Assembly: GCA_900752435.1 (NCBI GenBank)
Contig: CAADVD010000037.1
Coordinates: forward strand, 1 to 61,108
DNA length: 61,108 nt
From: Oscillospiraceae bacterium
GTDB taxonomy: Bacteria > Bacillota > Clostridia > Oscillospirales > Ruminococcaceae
Direction of reading: 5' to 3'
Of the stretch, positions 26,559 to 34,097 are shown piece after piece. Position 1 is the stretch's first letter, and the number at the start of each line of letters is the position of its first letter. A model generated the notes under the pieces. It saw only the letters and a list, made by a program, of their open reading frames with translations. It made no database searches and was not told where the DNA came from. The position numbers were made by a program, and so were the translations under genes.

Positions 26559-27734
26559 TTACTTGTCTTTCACTCGATCCCATACCGGCGACATGTCACG
26601 CAAACGCGCTATAACCTGCGGCAGGACCTCCAGCATGTAGTCGACATCCTCTTGGGTGGTGTGCTCGTTGATGGATATACGCAAAGAACCATGCGCAATC
26701 TCATGCGGCAGACCAATCGCCAGCAGTACATGGGACGGATCCAGCGAACCGGACGTACACGCCGAGCCCGAGGATGCACAAATCCCGTTCAAATCCAGCA
26801 TCAACAGCAGGGCTTCACCCTCCACCGCTTCAAACGACATGTTGATGTTGCCGCACAAACGGTGCTCCAATCCGCCGTTTAAGCGGCTGTGCGAAATCTT
26901 GGATGCTTCCTGAATGAAGTGGTCGCGCAATTTGCTGACTTTCGCAATTTTCGCTGGGATGTCCGCCGTTGCCAGCTCAATCGCTTTGCCTAAACCGACG
27001 ATACCGGCCAGATTTTCCGTACCAGCGCGTTTATTGCGCTCCTGTGCGCCGCCGTGAATCAGGTTTTCCACGCGAACGCCGGTGCGGATGTACAACACGC
27101 CGATGCCCTTCGGACCGTAAATCTTATGGCCGGACAGGGACAGCATATCGATGTTCTGTGCCGCAACGTCAATCGGCACATTGCCGACTGCCTGTACGGC
27201 GTCGGTGTGGAACAGCACCTTCTTTTTCCGGCACACTGCGCCAATTTCCGCAATCGGCTGAATCGTGCCGATTTCATTGTTGGCGTACATGATGGTCACC
27301 AAACCGGTGTTTTCCTGAATGGCCGCTTCCACCTGCTCCGGCGTAACATAGCCCTCGCTGTTGACTGGCAGATACGTCACTTCAAAGCCGTGCTTCTCCA
27401 TATACTGGCAGGTGTGCAGTACTGCATGGTGCTCAAAATTGGTGGTGATGATGTGCGTTTTGCCCTTGGCTTTGAGCACATCCATGGAACCCTTGATGGC
27501 CCAGTTGTCGGATTCCGAGCCGCCCGCAGTAAAATAGATTTCCTGCGGTTTCGCGCCCAGCGCTTTGGCAACCTTTTCACGCGCGGCGTCCACCGCACGT
27601 CTGGAATCTCTTCCTACAGAATAAATGCTCGACGCATTGCCGTAATGCTCCGTCAAATACGGCATCATTTCCGCCAGCACATCCTCATTGATTTTGGTTG
27701 TTGCGGAATTGTCCGCATACACAAATCGTTTCAT
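26559..27734 (-). CDS. iscS: cysteine desulfurase (IscS/NifS)
   Basis: A 391-residue PLP enzyme that takes sulfur from cysteine for Fe-S clusters and other thio-cofactors. HTDAVQAVG, the PLP lysine Lys204 (SGHKIYGPKG) and the catalytic Cys326 (SSGSACTSG) are present. The ATG at 27734 follows GAGGAAG by six bases. It is first of the iscS-iscU operon. A strong promoter with an inverted repeat near +1 lies upstream. No rrf2/iscR gene is found in the window, although it often accompanies this pair. Confidence 0.96.
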   Translation of the reverse strand: MKRFVYADNSATTKINEDVLAEMMPYLTEHYGNASSIYSVGRDSRRAVDAAREKVAKALGAKPQEIYFTAGGSESDNWAIKGSMDVLKAKGKTHIITTNFEHHAVLHTCQYMEKHGFEVTYLPVNSEGYVTPEQVEAAIQENTGLVTIMYANNEIGTIQPIAEIGAVCRKKKVLFHTDAVQAVGNVPIDVAAQNIDMLSLSGHKIYGPKGIGVLYIRTGVRVENLIHGGAQERNKRAGTENLAGIVGLGKAIELATADIPAKIAKVSKLRDHFIQEASKISHSRLNGGLEHRLCGNINMSFEAVEGEALLLMLDLNGICASSGSACTSGSLDPSHVLLAIGLPHEIAHGSLRISINEHTTQEDVDYMLEVLPQVIARLRDMSPVWDRVKDK

Positions 27735-27786
27735 TTTGTTCTTCCTCATTTGCCTTATCTATTTTGGAATGAATCAATTATCGTTT

Positions 27787-27855
27787 GCATGAAATGGGTA
27801 TATGCTCATTTCATGCTCCTATTATAACGCTGAAAGAACAGGAATGCAAGGGCTT
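27787..27855 (-). repeat. duplicated promoter/operator block, copy A (iscS)
   Basis: About 68 nt, including a TGAAATG/CATTTCA inverted repeat (27790-27813), the -10, the spacer and the -35, is repeated with few changes at 28803-28871. The inverted repeat lies at the predicted transcription start, where a repressor or an mRNA hairpin could act. Confidence 0.75.
27821..27849 (-). promoter_or_regulatory. sigma-A promoter of iscS-iscU
   Basis: TTGCAT and TATAAT with a 17-nt spacer, about 90 nt before the iscS start. Confidence 0.88.
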
Positions 27856-28152
27856 TTTGAGAATTTTTTGTTCAAACGCACTACTTCGTGGATATTCTAT
27901 CAAACAAATAGGAATCCAAGCATTCATTTGCACATTTCTTCCAAACTTATTTCAAGGATTCCCTGTTTTGGGGTTATCTATACAACGCGGTGTCTTAGAT
28001 TTCAGGCAGTTTTATTTATCTTATCACTCTATATTTGCTGTTTATAAAATTTCTAGAACCATAATTACATTCACAAGAGAATCCCCCCGAAGCCAATCGC
28101 TCAAAAAAGTAATGGAACAGATTCAGACAAATGAGGGACAAGCAAGACAAAA
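27856..28152. other. non-coding stretch at the left edge of the accessory island
   Basis: About 300 nt without a credible gene on either strand. A 137-codon plus-strand frame through it lacks a ribosome binding site and a protein-like composition. The sequence is AT-rich, with a run of C and G (ccccccg) near 28083, and may be debris of a lost gene. Confidence 0.5.
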
Positions 28153-28182
28153 CCGCCGCTATGGTTTATCCATATACGGCGG
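28153..28182 (-). terminator. terminator of the island membrane protein gene
   Basis: CCGCCG(c)TATGG/CCATA(ta)CGGCGG forms a strong stem; on the minus strand it is followed by TTTTGTCTTG. Confidence 0.75.
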
Positions 28183-28238
28183 CATACATAGTTTATAAAC
28201 ATTCAACTACTAAGTTTAGTAGAACTTTCACATGCGAT

Positions 28239-28745
28239 TTAGAATAATGTCAATATAAACCCATCGCAAACCGCAACAATAAAGAATAGTAAAATACCCT
28301 TGACAAATGATTGAGTATGCTTTTTCGGATTTTCATACAATTCCGGCTGATCTTCCGTTCCAGAAAATCGTATTCTCTTTGCATGCCTCCACCACAGAAG
28401 GTCAATCACAACATAATCAAACAGGTTTAGACCTTGTCCCATAATGGAAAGTCTTATGAAATTTACCGCAAAGGCATCACTTCTCACAAAAATCCCCAAT
28501 ACTAAAAGAACTATGCCGAATACCACAAAATTGGACAGGAATGTTTTTACAGGATTAGGAGCCACTAAAAGATTCGCGTTCTGTATTTTTTCTAACAGCT
28601 CCCTCTTTTGCTTTACAAGCTCCTGCACCTCATCTGGATAGCTGGAGTAACTTTTTATATTCTTTTCGTCTCCTCCGGTGTTAAGATAACACATTCCCCA
28701 GAATATCAGACACAGTGCCACTGTTATAAGTACCGTTATAAGCAA
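28239..28745 (-). CDS. membrane protein of unknown function
   Basis: A 168-residue protein with an N-terminal helix (LITVALCLIFWGMCYL), a charged stretch of about 45 residues (YPDEVQELVKQKRELLEKI), two more helices in the middle and one at the C-terminus (GILLFFIVAVCDGFILTLF). No family is recognised. A TTG start is chosen, since GGAGG lies eight bases upstream and the next ATG falls inside the first helix. Its promoter is a near copy of the iscS promoter. Confidence 0.75.
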   Translation of the reverse strand: MLITVLITVALCLIFWGMCYLNTGGDEKNIKSYSSYPDEVQELVKQKRELLEKIQNANLLVAPNPVKTFLSNFVVFGIVLLVLGIFVRSDAFAVNFIRLSIMGQGLNLFDYVVIDLLWWRHAKRIRFSGTEDQPELYENPKKHTQSFVKGILLFFIVAVCDGFILTLF

Positions 28746-28802
28746 TTCCTTTGCCTCCAGATTTCAATCTTTCGTTTCATCTAGCATAACCCAACTATCA
28801 TA

Positions 28803-28871
28803 CGCGCGAAACGGGTATATGCTCATTTCACATCCCTATTATAACGCTGAAAGAACAGAAACGCAAGGATT
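28803..28871 (-). repeat. duplicated promoter/operator block, copy B
   Basis: Near-identical to copy A at 27787-27855, including the GAAA...TTTC inverted repeat at 28806-28831, although here one arm has drifted. Confidence 0.75.
28838..28866 (-). promoter_or_regulatory. sigma-A promoter of the island membrane protein gene
   Basis: TTGCGT and TATAAT with a 17-nt spacer, inside duplicated block B; the -10 is about 90 nt before the TTG start. Confidence 0.8.
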
Positions 28872-28933
28872 TTATGCTTCTTCATCGAGAAAATTCCCAT
28901 TTCATGATGCGCTTGGCGAACTGGAATTGTGCT

Positions 28934-29233
28934 TCAATCATAGTAATGGAACTCGTACCCATCTTCAGGCTCACCAATTTCATATCCGAGTGCATTGGTT
29001 AATTTCTGCTTTAAGGATGCATACCAGCTTTCCCAAATATCATTGGGCATTGTTCCTGCAATTTAAATTCCACTCAGTTCAACAGACGCCCATAGATCGA
29101 TATTGGGACCAATCCAATGGGGGCATGGATCGTACCCCATCCAATATGACATTGACTTGTATACTTCTCCAATTTTATCCCATATCTCATCGGGTGCAGT
29201 ATAATGAATATTTAAATTAATATCATGCTCCAT
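28934..29233 (-). pseudogene. small orphan gene inactivated by one nonsense codon
   Basis: Reading from an ATG at 29233 (AGAAAGGCG upstream), 99 sense-like codons end at TGA 28934. The only defect is an in-frame TAA at 29063-29065 (codon 57), between SVELSGI and IAGTMPNDIWESW. The downstream part remains protein-like (LGYEIGEPEDGYEFHYYD), so the change is recent or read through; a CAA-to-TAA change would explain it. The product would be a small acidic, Trp/Tyr-rich cytosolic protein of the kind often seen as orphan or immunity-like genes. Family unconfirmed. Confidence 0.75.
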
Positions 29234-29302
29234 GCTGTCGCCTTTCTAATTCCAATTAATCCATCGATGCTTATACCAACAGAAAGTATTCTGGCCATTG
29301 CT

Positions 29303-30236
29303 TTATTCCGACACTTCTTCCGATTCATCCGCATCCCAGAGCTTGGAAACAGCAACTACATCCAAGTCATTCATAACCGAAGCCGACAAAATCGTATCGG
29401 TATCACGATCAATCAAAAGCTCCAGATAGCGGGGGTTCCCCCTCTTCTTCCGGAAGCTCATAGGCGCATGAAACGTCGGTAAAGCCTTCTACATTGGGCT
29501 GGCCGAATTGTTCCACAAATGCAGAATAGCTGTCTGAGGTTTTGAAAAAATCGGACACCTGTGTCTGAGAAAGTTCACGGTCAATAGGCGTGAATTTATC
29601 TGGGTATCCGCCAATGAAACGAACCTCATAATCCACAGAACATTCCATGAGAACCTGGAGAGCGCTTTCATCACGCCCTTCTCCTTTGTCCATCTTCCCT
29701 GCCCTGCTTTCCGGCTCGTACCGTTCCGCACAGCGATATTCGGCCGAGCAAAGCCGGACTTGTTTGATGCCAATCTCATCTTCATCCCAATCGTTCCGAT
29801 ACATCAAATCAAAATCACACCAATAGTAGGTACCGTTTGACACCACCGGAAAGCCGGATTCAGCCGCCGCGCTTTTTGTTCCATGGTCGTTGTGATACGA
29901 ACCAGCCACCATACTGCCGTCACGCTTGCAGATGTCCGTGGGGCCAGAATACGCTTCCAGCAGTTTTTCTATCTTCTCGTCAAGTTCCTTGTCTTCCCTT
30001 CGGACAGCCGGCGCAAACATGTTCCAAAGTGCTTCTTTGTCCCGATTATCAAGCGCCGCAAAGAAATCATCGACTGCCTGATTGTAAAGCTCTGCCTCCG
30101 AACTGACATAAGGCGTATCGCCCCCTGCGTTTTTTAAATCGCTTAACAAGTCTTTCCACGATGTACAGCCGGTGCAAATACAGCACAACACTGCCAATAA
30201 AGCCGCTATGCAAATGTATGAGATTCTCTTTTTCAT
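29303..30236 (-). pseudogene. DUF5104-like lipoprotein gene with a C-terminal frameshift
   Basis: The main frame (30236 to 29409) encodes 275 residues: a lipoprotein signal with lipobox ICTGC (Cys24), then an acidic extracellular domain resembling DUF5104. It ends abnormally with EGEPPLSGAFD. Skipping one base in a run of five C gives EGEPRYLELLIDRD, DTILSASVMNDLDVVAV and SKLWDADESEEVSE, with TAA at 29303-29305, a convincing original C-terminus about 44 residues long. Most of the protein could still be made and exported. AAAAGGAA precedes the ATG. A sequencing error in the homopolymer is the alternative. Confidence 0.78.
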
Positions 30237-30330
30237 TTCATTTCCTTTTTATAAATCGTAATATTTGAAAGCTTCCAATAAAATCTTCATATTCTGCTTC
30301 CAATGCGTATGTATTGCCAATGAACCAAAA

Positions 30331-30678
30331 TCAATCAAAAAATTTCCCTTTATAAAAATTCTCATTTCCAAGTTTCTTTGCCGTCAGCCGGAACAGGACA
30401 CAGCCATCTGGACAGACAATGTCCTTGCTGTATTTGCTGCTGCCACCTATGTTCTCTAAATCTCCGCCGCTTCTGACAGCCTCCATGATGGGAAATAGAA
30501 CCATCATGACTTTGGAGCAAATGCCTTGTCCATCTGTGTTTACAGGACAGCCGTAGGTGCAGGTATACTTATCTCCGATTTCCTCGCCGTTTCGACAATA
30601 TCGCTCTGTGTGGTCACCGCGAAGAAATCCGGTTACCTCAATCTCAAATTCGTATTCCTCATCATACCACTTTTTCAT
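30331..30678 (-). CDS. TIGR04076-type cysteine-containing protein
   Basis: A 115-residue cytosolic protein with a beta-rich N-terminus (YEFEIEVTGFLRGDH), conserved cysteines (YCRNGEEIGDKYTCTYGCPVN, cited in pieces), a GICSKVMMVLFPIMEAVRSGGDL helix and VCPDGCVLFRLTAKK at the end. It fits the uncharacterised TIGR04076 family, whose cysteines suggest metal or cluster binding. The ATG at 30678 has GGAGGTTGG just upstream; longer in-frame starts lack support. It sits in the AT-rich island. Confidence 0.8.
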   Translation of the reverse strand: MKKWYDEEYEFEIEVTGFLRGDHTERYCRNGEEIGDKYTCTYGCPVNTDGQGICSKVMMVLFPIMEAVRSGGDLENIGGSSKYSKDIVCPDGCVLFRLTAKKLGNENFYKGKFFD

Positions 30679-30700
30679 GTCCAACCTCCATAAATTCACT

Positions 30701-31210
30701 TTATCTTTTAATCCCATGATTTTTTTCATACGGTATGGGGTCAGGATTTTCTTTTTGTAATCGTCCAATTTTATCACAAATGATGTCATATAAATTATCA
30801 TCGGTATAAGCAATCTTTTTCATATCAACATCATTTTCTGAAATTTTACCACAATTAAATTTTTGAGCATAAACACCGCATTCTTTTATATAAGACATGA
30901 TTAAAGTGATTTCTTCTTTTTCTGCACTAGAAAATATAGATTGTTCCAGCAATGCTTTATGAATAAAATCACAAAAATAAGAGTAATCATCATCCCAATT
31001 GATATTTCCGTTATCTTGTGCTTCACAACGAATTTTCTCTATTTCTCTTAATAATTCACCTTGTAAATTTTTGGATTGTCCGCTTTTCGGAACATAATTT
31101 TTCCATATGTATTTGCATTCGTTAAAGTATTTTTGATTGTAGCTTTTGGATATAATATCTTCTATCGTAATACTGCCAGATTTCTTTTTTGATTTACTAA
31201 ATATACCCAC
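30701..31210 (-). CDS. orphan cytosolic protein of the island
   Basis: A 169-residue, AT-rich, charged and largely helical protein beginning MGIFSKSKKKSGS. It has no signal peptide and no recognised motif; the middle (YSYFCDFIHKALLEQSIFSSAEKEEITLIMSYIKEC) is helical with two cysteines. The GTG start is the first in frame; the ribosome binding site (AGATAGGATT) is weak. Composition and length resemble immunity-type orphan proteins in variable islands, but that is a guess. It lies between the TIGR04076 gene and the compound repeat at 31228. Confidence 0.65.
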   Translation of the reverse strand: MGIFSKSKKKSGSITIEDIISKSYNQKYFNECKYIWKNYVPKSGQSKNLQGELLREIEKIRCEAQDNGNINWDDDYSYFCDFIHKALLEQSIFSSAEKEEITLIMSYIKECGVYAQKFNCGKISENDVDMKKIAYTDDNLYDIICDKIGRLQKENPDPIPYEKNHGIKR

Positions 31211-31227
31211 AATCCTATCTCACTTTC

Positions 31228-31286
31228 AAATCCCGGTTCGTCGCTCTATTGGATAATTTCATTTGTCCGCCCGATAAACTGGAATT
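31228..31286. repeat. compound cassette-boundary element (A1 + A2)
   Basis: Two modules lie ten bases apart: A1 at 31228-31250 (starts AAATCCCGGTT, ends CGCTCTATT) and A2 at 31261-31286 (starts ATTTGTCCGCCCGAT, ends AACTGGAATT). A2 recurs exactly at 32300-32325 and A1 with three changes at 32724-32746. The outer ends AAATCCCGGTT and AACTGGAATTT are imperfect inverted repeats (9 of 11). The element touches the stop codon of the kinase-GNAT gene. It does not match the integron attC core consensus. Confidence 0.75.
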
Positions 31287-32278
31287 TATCGTTCTAACAT
31301 TTTCTCCATTACGCTACCGTTTTCATCTGCTGTCATTGTTTTAAATCCGAGTTCATTATAAAATTTTTCTTTCCCTTTGGAAGATCTCAAATCAATACAC
31401 ACTTTCCAATCAGCCTTCATTGAACTTTTGATAAAATTTTCAGAAAACCGATACAGTAAAGTCCCCATCATCTGTCTCTGGTAATCTTTGTGTACAATGA
31501 ATTCTTTCATAAACCAGTGCATTCCATAATCGCCAAGCCAGTTTATTGTTGCCGCAGGCTTTCCCTTATGGCGAACAACAAATGATTTTGTACTGTTATT
31601 GATTGCAAATTCCATCTGCTCCTTTGTGGGACAACTCCAGCCGACCGAAGCAAACAATTCCGCAAACTCATCAATGGTTATATCCTGACTGATTGTATAG
31701 CTGTCTATGTTGAGTGACCGCAAAATGTTCAGCTCCCTGTTTCTTCTTTCTTCAAGACATTTGATATATCCGTCATAACCAGACAGACTATTTTGTTTTC
31801 CGTACCCCTGTGATACATGATAGTCTATCACAGCCTTCAGCCAGTCATTCCCACGCTCGTCAAGCACGCTGTCTATTGCAGTCTTCACATTTGGCTGGTC
31901 TATGTAGATAATGACAGGAGACATAGGTTTGATAATTTCTGCTATCTCAGCAATATATTTTTCAGAAGCTGCTTCTTCCATACCAAAGCGCATCATAGTT
32001 TCACACATCGGATTTTGCAGAAAAATGCAGTTGAAAACATAGATTATATCTTCATCTGTACCTTTCACAAAAGAGCGCCATTTTTCAAGTATCTTCGTTC
32101 TTTCTGTTTCAAAATCGGGGAAATTATAGTCGGCATAGTCGGCAGGATGCTCCGCAGCGCCCTCATCAACACACTCGACTTGCTTACCTTTTTTCTTGAG
32201 TTCCTCGGCAATCATCGCAGCAGTTGTACTTTTTCCGCTACCTGGAAGTCCTTCGACTATTATCAGATTTGTTTTCAT
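31286..32278 (-). CDS. P-loop kinase fused to a GNAT acetyltransferase
   Basis: A 330-residue two-domain protein. Residues 1 to about 200 form a P-loop NTPase (GLPGSGKST at 10-18, a DEG at 38-40, VIIYIDQPNV near 120), most like small-molecule or nucleotide kinases. Residues from about 215 to the end form a GNAT domain (VRHKGKPAATINWLGDYG, EFIVHKDYQRQMMGTLLYRF, GKEKFYNELGF). The kinase half lacks a recognised substrate signature. The gene is AT-rich and bracketed by exact 26-nt repeats. By analogy with bifunctional drug-modifying enzymes it might phosphorylate and acetylate small molecules, but that is speculation. Confidence 0.82.
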   Translation of the reverse strand: MKTNLIIVEGLPGSGKSTTAAMIAEELKKKGKQVECVDEGAAEHPADYADYNFPDFETERTKILEKWRSFVKGTDEDIIYVFNCIFLQNPMCETMMRFGMEEAASEKYIAEIAEIIKPMSPVIIYIDQPNVKTAIDSVLDERGNDWLKAVIDYHVSQGYGKQNSLSGYDGYIKCLEERRNRELNILRSLNIDSYTISQDITIDEFAELFASVGWSCPTKEQMEFAINNSTKSFVVRHKGKPAATINWLGDYGMHWFMKEFIVHKDYQRQMMGTLLYRFSENFIKSSMKADWKVCIDLRSSKGKEKFYNELGFKTMTADENGSVMEKMLER

Positions 32279-32299
32279 GATTATATCCTCTAAATTTTA

Positions 32300-32325
32300 A
32301 TTTGTCCGCCCGATAAACTGGAATT
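32300..32325. repeat. A2 cassette-boundary repeat, exact copy
   Basis: Twenty-six nucleotides identical to 31261-31286, located about 20 nt upstream of the kinase-GNAT start. With the copy at the stop codon it brackets a unit of about 1.04 kb containing only that gene. Confidence 0.85.
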
Positions 32326-32400
32326 GATTCATTGAAACCACCAGTCAACTCAATCCGTATCGCCTATAGCCTCTTCAAATTCCAACTTGTTATTTAATCG

Positions 32401-32703
32401 TTATGTAATATCTGTATAGTAAATTATTTCTTTATTTAAGGCTTTTGCGAACTCTATTTCACTCTTCGTACTACTTCCTATATAATTATCTACATTAACA
32501 ACTAGAATAGCATCTGATAGTTTGATTCTTTCTTTATGCATTTTCCCAAGTATGCCGTTTTCTTCATCTGTATAAGCGTCTTTGTCAGGATTTGTTGGAT
32601 ATACAATGCTTAACATGCAATTACCCTGTAACGCCATCCTTTCTGTAATTTTCATAATTTCATCTTTAAATTTTAAGCTTCCACATACCGTTATTATTTT
32701 CAT
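32401..32703 (-). CDS. nucleoside 2-deoxyribosyltransferase-like protein
   Basis: A 100-residue protein of Rossmann-like fold beginning with the typical MKIITVCGSLKF, where GS contacts substrate. It continues with MHKERIKLSDAILVVNVDNYIG and the STKSEIEFAKALNKEI nucleotide-binding segment. The Glu in SEIEFA corresponds to the family's catalytic-type acid. Such proteins cleave or transfer deoxyribose from nucleosides, or bind nucleotides in defence and mobile loci. The short length and island position suggest an accessory function. It lies between repeat modules A1 (upstream) and A2 (downstream). Confidence 0.78.
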   Translation of the reverse strand: MKIITVCGSLKFKDEIMKITERMALQGNCMLSIVYPTNPDKDAYTDEENGILGKMHKERIKLSDAILVVNVDNYIGSSTKSEIEFAKALNKEIIYYTDIT

Positions 32704-32723
32704 TTATTATTTTCCTTTTCTAT

Positions 32724-32746
32724 AAATCCCGGTTTTCCGCTCTATT
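32724..32746. repeat. A1 cassette-boundary repeat, diverged copy
   Basis: Twenty of 23 bases match the A1 module at 31228-31250. It lies just upstream of the deoxyribosyltransferase-like gene and marks the border with the housekeeping rnhA operon. Confidence 0.7.
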
Positions 32747-32786
32747 TTTCAAAGAAAAATTACAGCACCTGTTCAAAGAAAATTCC

Positions 32787-32800
32787 CCGCAAGCTTGCGG
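32787..32800 (-). terminator. terminator of rnhA
   Basis: The perfect palindrome CCGCAAGCTTGCGG directly follows the rnhA stop codon and is followed on the minus strand by GGAATTTTCTTTG. Confidence 0.55.
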
Positions 32801-33244
32801 CTAAAACTTCTTCGATTCCATCACGGCCAATTCGTCGCACCGCTCATTTTCCGGATGACCGGCATGTCCTTTCACCCAAATGAACTCCACCTGATGAATC
32901 TCTAGAAGCTGAAGCAGGCGTTCCCACAAATCGGGATTTTTCGCCTTTTCGTTTTTGTTGCGCATCCAGCCCTTGGCGCGCCACGACTTTGCCCAGCCCT
33001 TTTGGATGGCGTCGATCACATACTTGCTATCGCTCGTCAGCGTCACCGCGCATGGCCGCTTGAGCGCTTCCAGCGCCGCAATTACCGCACTCAGCTCCAT
33101 GCGGTTGTTGGTCGTGCTGGCTTCGCCGCCGCTCAGCTCCTTCACATGGCCGCCGGACTTAAGAATAGCACCCCAGCCGCCCGGGCCGGGGTTCCCACTG
33201 CATGCGCCGTCCGTATAAATCTGTACTCTTGTCAATTCTGCCAT
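32801..33244 (-). CDS. rnhA: ribonuclease HI
   Basis: A 147-residue nuclease that removes RNA from RNA-DNA hybrids. The catalytic acids are Asp12 (YTDGACSGNPG), Glu50 (NNRMELSA), Asp72 (TSDSKYV) and Asp137 (CDELA), with the catalytic-loop His127 (VKGHAGH). Length equals the E. coli enzyme. It is last in an operon with two lipoproteins and a thioesterase, starting ten bases after the preceding stop. Confidence 0.96.
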   Translation of the reverse strand: MAELTRVQIYTDGACSGNPGPGGWGAILKSGGHVKELSGGEASTTNNRMELSAVIAALEALKRPCAVTLTSDSKYVIDAIQKGWAKSWRAKGWMRNKNEKAKNPDLWERLLQLLEIHQVEFIWVKGHAGHPENERCDELAVMESKKF

Positions 33245-33253
33245 ACTGTCTCC

Positions 33254-33934
33254 TTATACAAAATAAGCGGGATCTTTTGCAAACCCGCTCCACTGTTCCC
33301 AAGGCAAGGCGGCCACGGCCAGCACATCGCCCGCCGCATGCGGCACTTCCAAGTAGATTGTCAGCGTTTTGTCCGGTGAAAAGGCGGCGCAGTCGCCGCT
33401 TTGCTCCGTATCGGCCGCCAGCAAACGAGCCTGCCACTGCTCGGCCGTCATGGTGTTCACAGTGGCGCCATAGGCTTCATCCAAAGTTTGTGCGGCATTC
33501 TCCATCACCAAGGCAACAAATGCGTCGTTGACGTCTACCAAATCGGCCAGCGTCACTTTCTTTCCCTGCTCGCGGTCAAGGTTCACCGAAAACAATACGG
33601 TGGTCGGATGCGCCGCACCCTCCACATTGGCCGTTCCCTCATACAGCACGCTGGTCAGGCGTTCGCTTTGCAGCAGTACCGTCGAATTGAGATCCAAATG
33701 CAACTCAGCCATATCCGCACCGAATTGCCGTGCAATCCGCGCATCTGCCTCCTGCTGAAACAGCACGTCCTCATCATCGGTATCCGGCGTTTCCACATCC
33801 ACCACTGGTTCGACTTGCTTTTCCGGCAGATTTTCTGCGGTGGAAGAAAGCTCGCCGCTGTTCACAGAGTGACAGCCAGATGCCATAATCGCCAGCATCA
33901 ACGCCGCCAATAAAGCCGCTCCTTTGTGTTTCAT
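33254..33934 (-). CDS. lipoprotein with DUF3298/RsiV-like domain
   Basis: A 226-residue exported lipoprotein. The signal peptide ends in a lipobox IMASGC, followed by an acidic linker (VDVETPDTDDEDV). The soluble domain has SVNLDREQGKKVTLADLVDV and FSPDKTLTIYLEVPHAAGDVLAVAALPWEQW, resembling the DUF3298/RsiV C-terminal fold. Such domains sense lysozyme or other envelope signals in anti-sigma factors, but no sigma-binding part is present here. The ATG at 33934 follows GAGGAAAGG closely. It starts 14 nt after the 49-residue lipoprotein gene. Confidence 0.8.
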   Translation of the reverse strand: MKHKGAALLAALMLAIMASGCHSVNSGELSSTAENLPEKQVEPVVDVETPDTDDEDVLFQQEADARIARQFGADMAELHLDLNSTVLLQSERLTSVLYEGTANVEGAAHPTTVLFSVNLDREQGKKVTLADLVDVNDAFVALVMENAAQTLDEAYGATVNTMTAEQWQARLLAADTEQSGDCAAFSPDKTLTIYLEVPHAAGDVLAVAALPWEQWSGFAKDPAYFV

Positions 33935-33947
33935 GCGCCTTTCCTCA

Positions 33948-34097
33948 CTATTCCACAGCTTCAATGGTGAATTTTGCCGCCTGCGATTCGTCTTCTATGC
34001 CTGCCGGAGCAGAACTGGAAGATTCAACTTTTTTACATCCGGTAATAATTCCAAGTAAACATACAGTTAGTAAAATACAAATTCCTTTTTTCAGCAT
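33948..34097 (-). CDS. 49-residue lipoprotein
   Basis: A very small lipoprotein: signal helix KKGICILLTVCLLGIITGC with the lipobox Cys at 21, then a 28-residue Ser/Glu-rich tail ending FTIEAVE. The ATG shares a base with the thioesterase stop (TAATG) and has AAAGGAGGA upstream, so it is translationally coupled. No function is known. The conserved placement between an enzyme and a second lipoprotein suggests a real gene and not a fragment. Confidence 0.75.
   Translation of the reverse strand: MLKKGICILLTVCLLGIITGCKKVESSSSAPAGIEDESQAAKFTIEAVE

Noticed and set aside
27785..28198. A 137-codon plus-strand frame right of iscS
   Set aside because: No ribosome binding site, mixed composition, and it crosses the iscS promoter and a terminator.
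28819..29220. A 133-codon plus-strand frame in the island
   Set aside because: It runs opposite the minus-strand pseudogene at 28934-29233, which gives a far more protein-like reading with a ribosome binding site.
31228..31286. Integron attC site
   Set aside because: The 59-nt element abuts a stop codon and has inverted ends, but I cannot find the RYYYAAC and GTTRRRY core sites, and no integron integrase is in the window. It was kept only as a cassette-like repeat.
32724..32746. CRISPR repeats
   Set aside because: The repeated modules in the island are too few and too far apart, and they flank genes. No regularly spaced array exists anywhere in the window.
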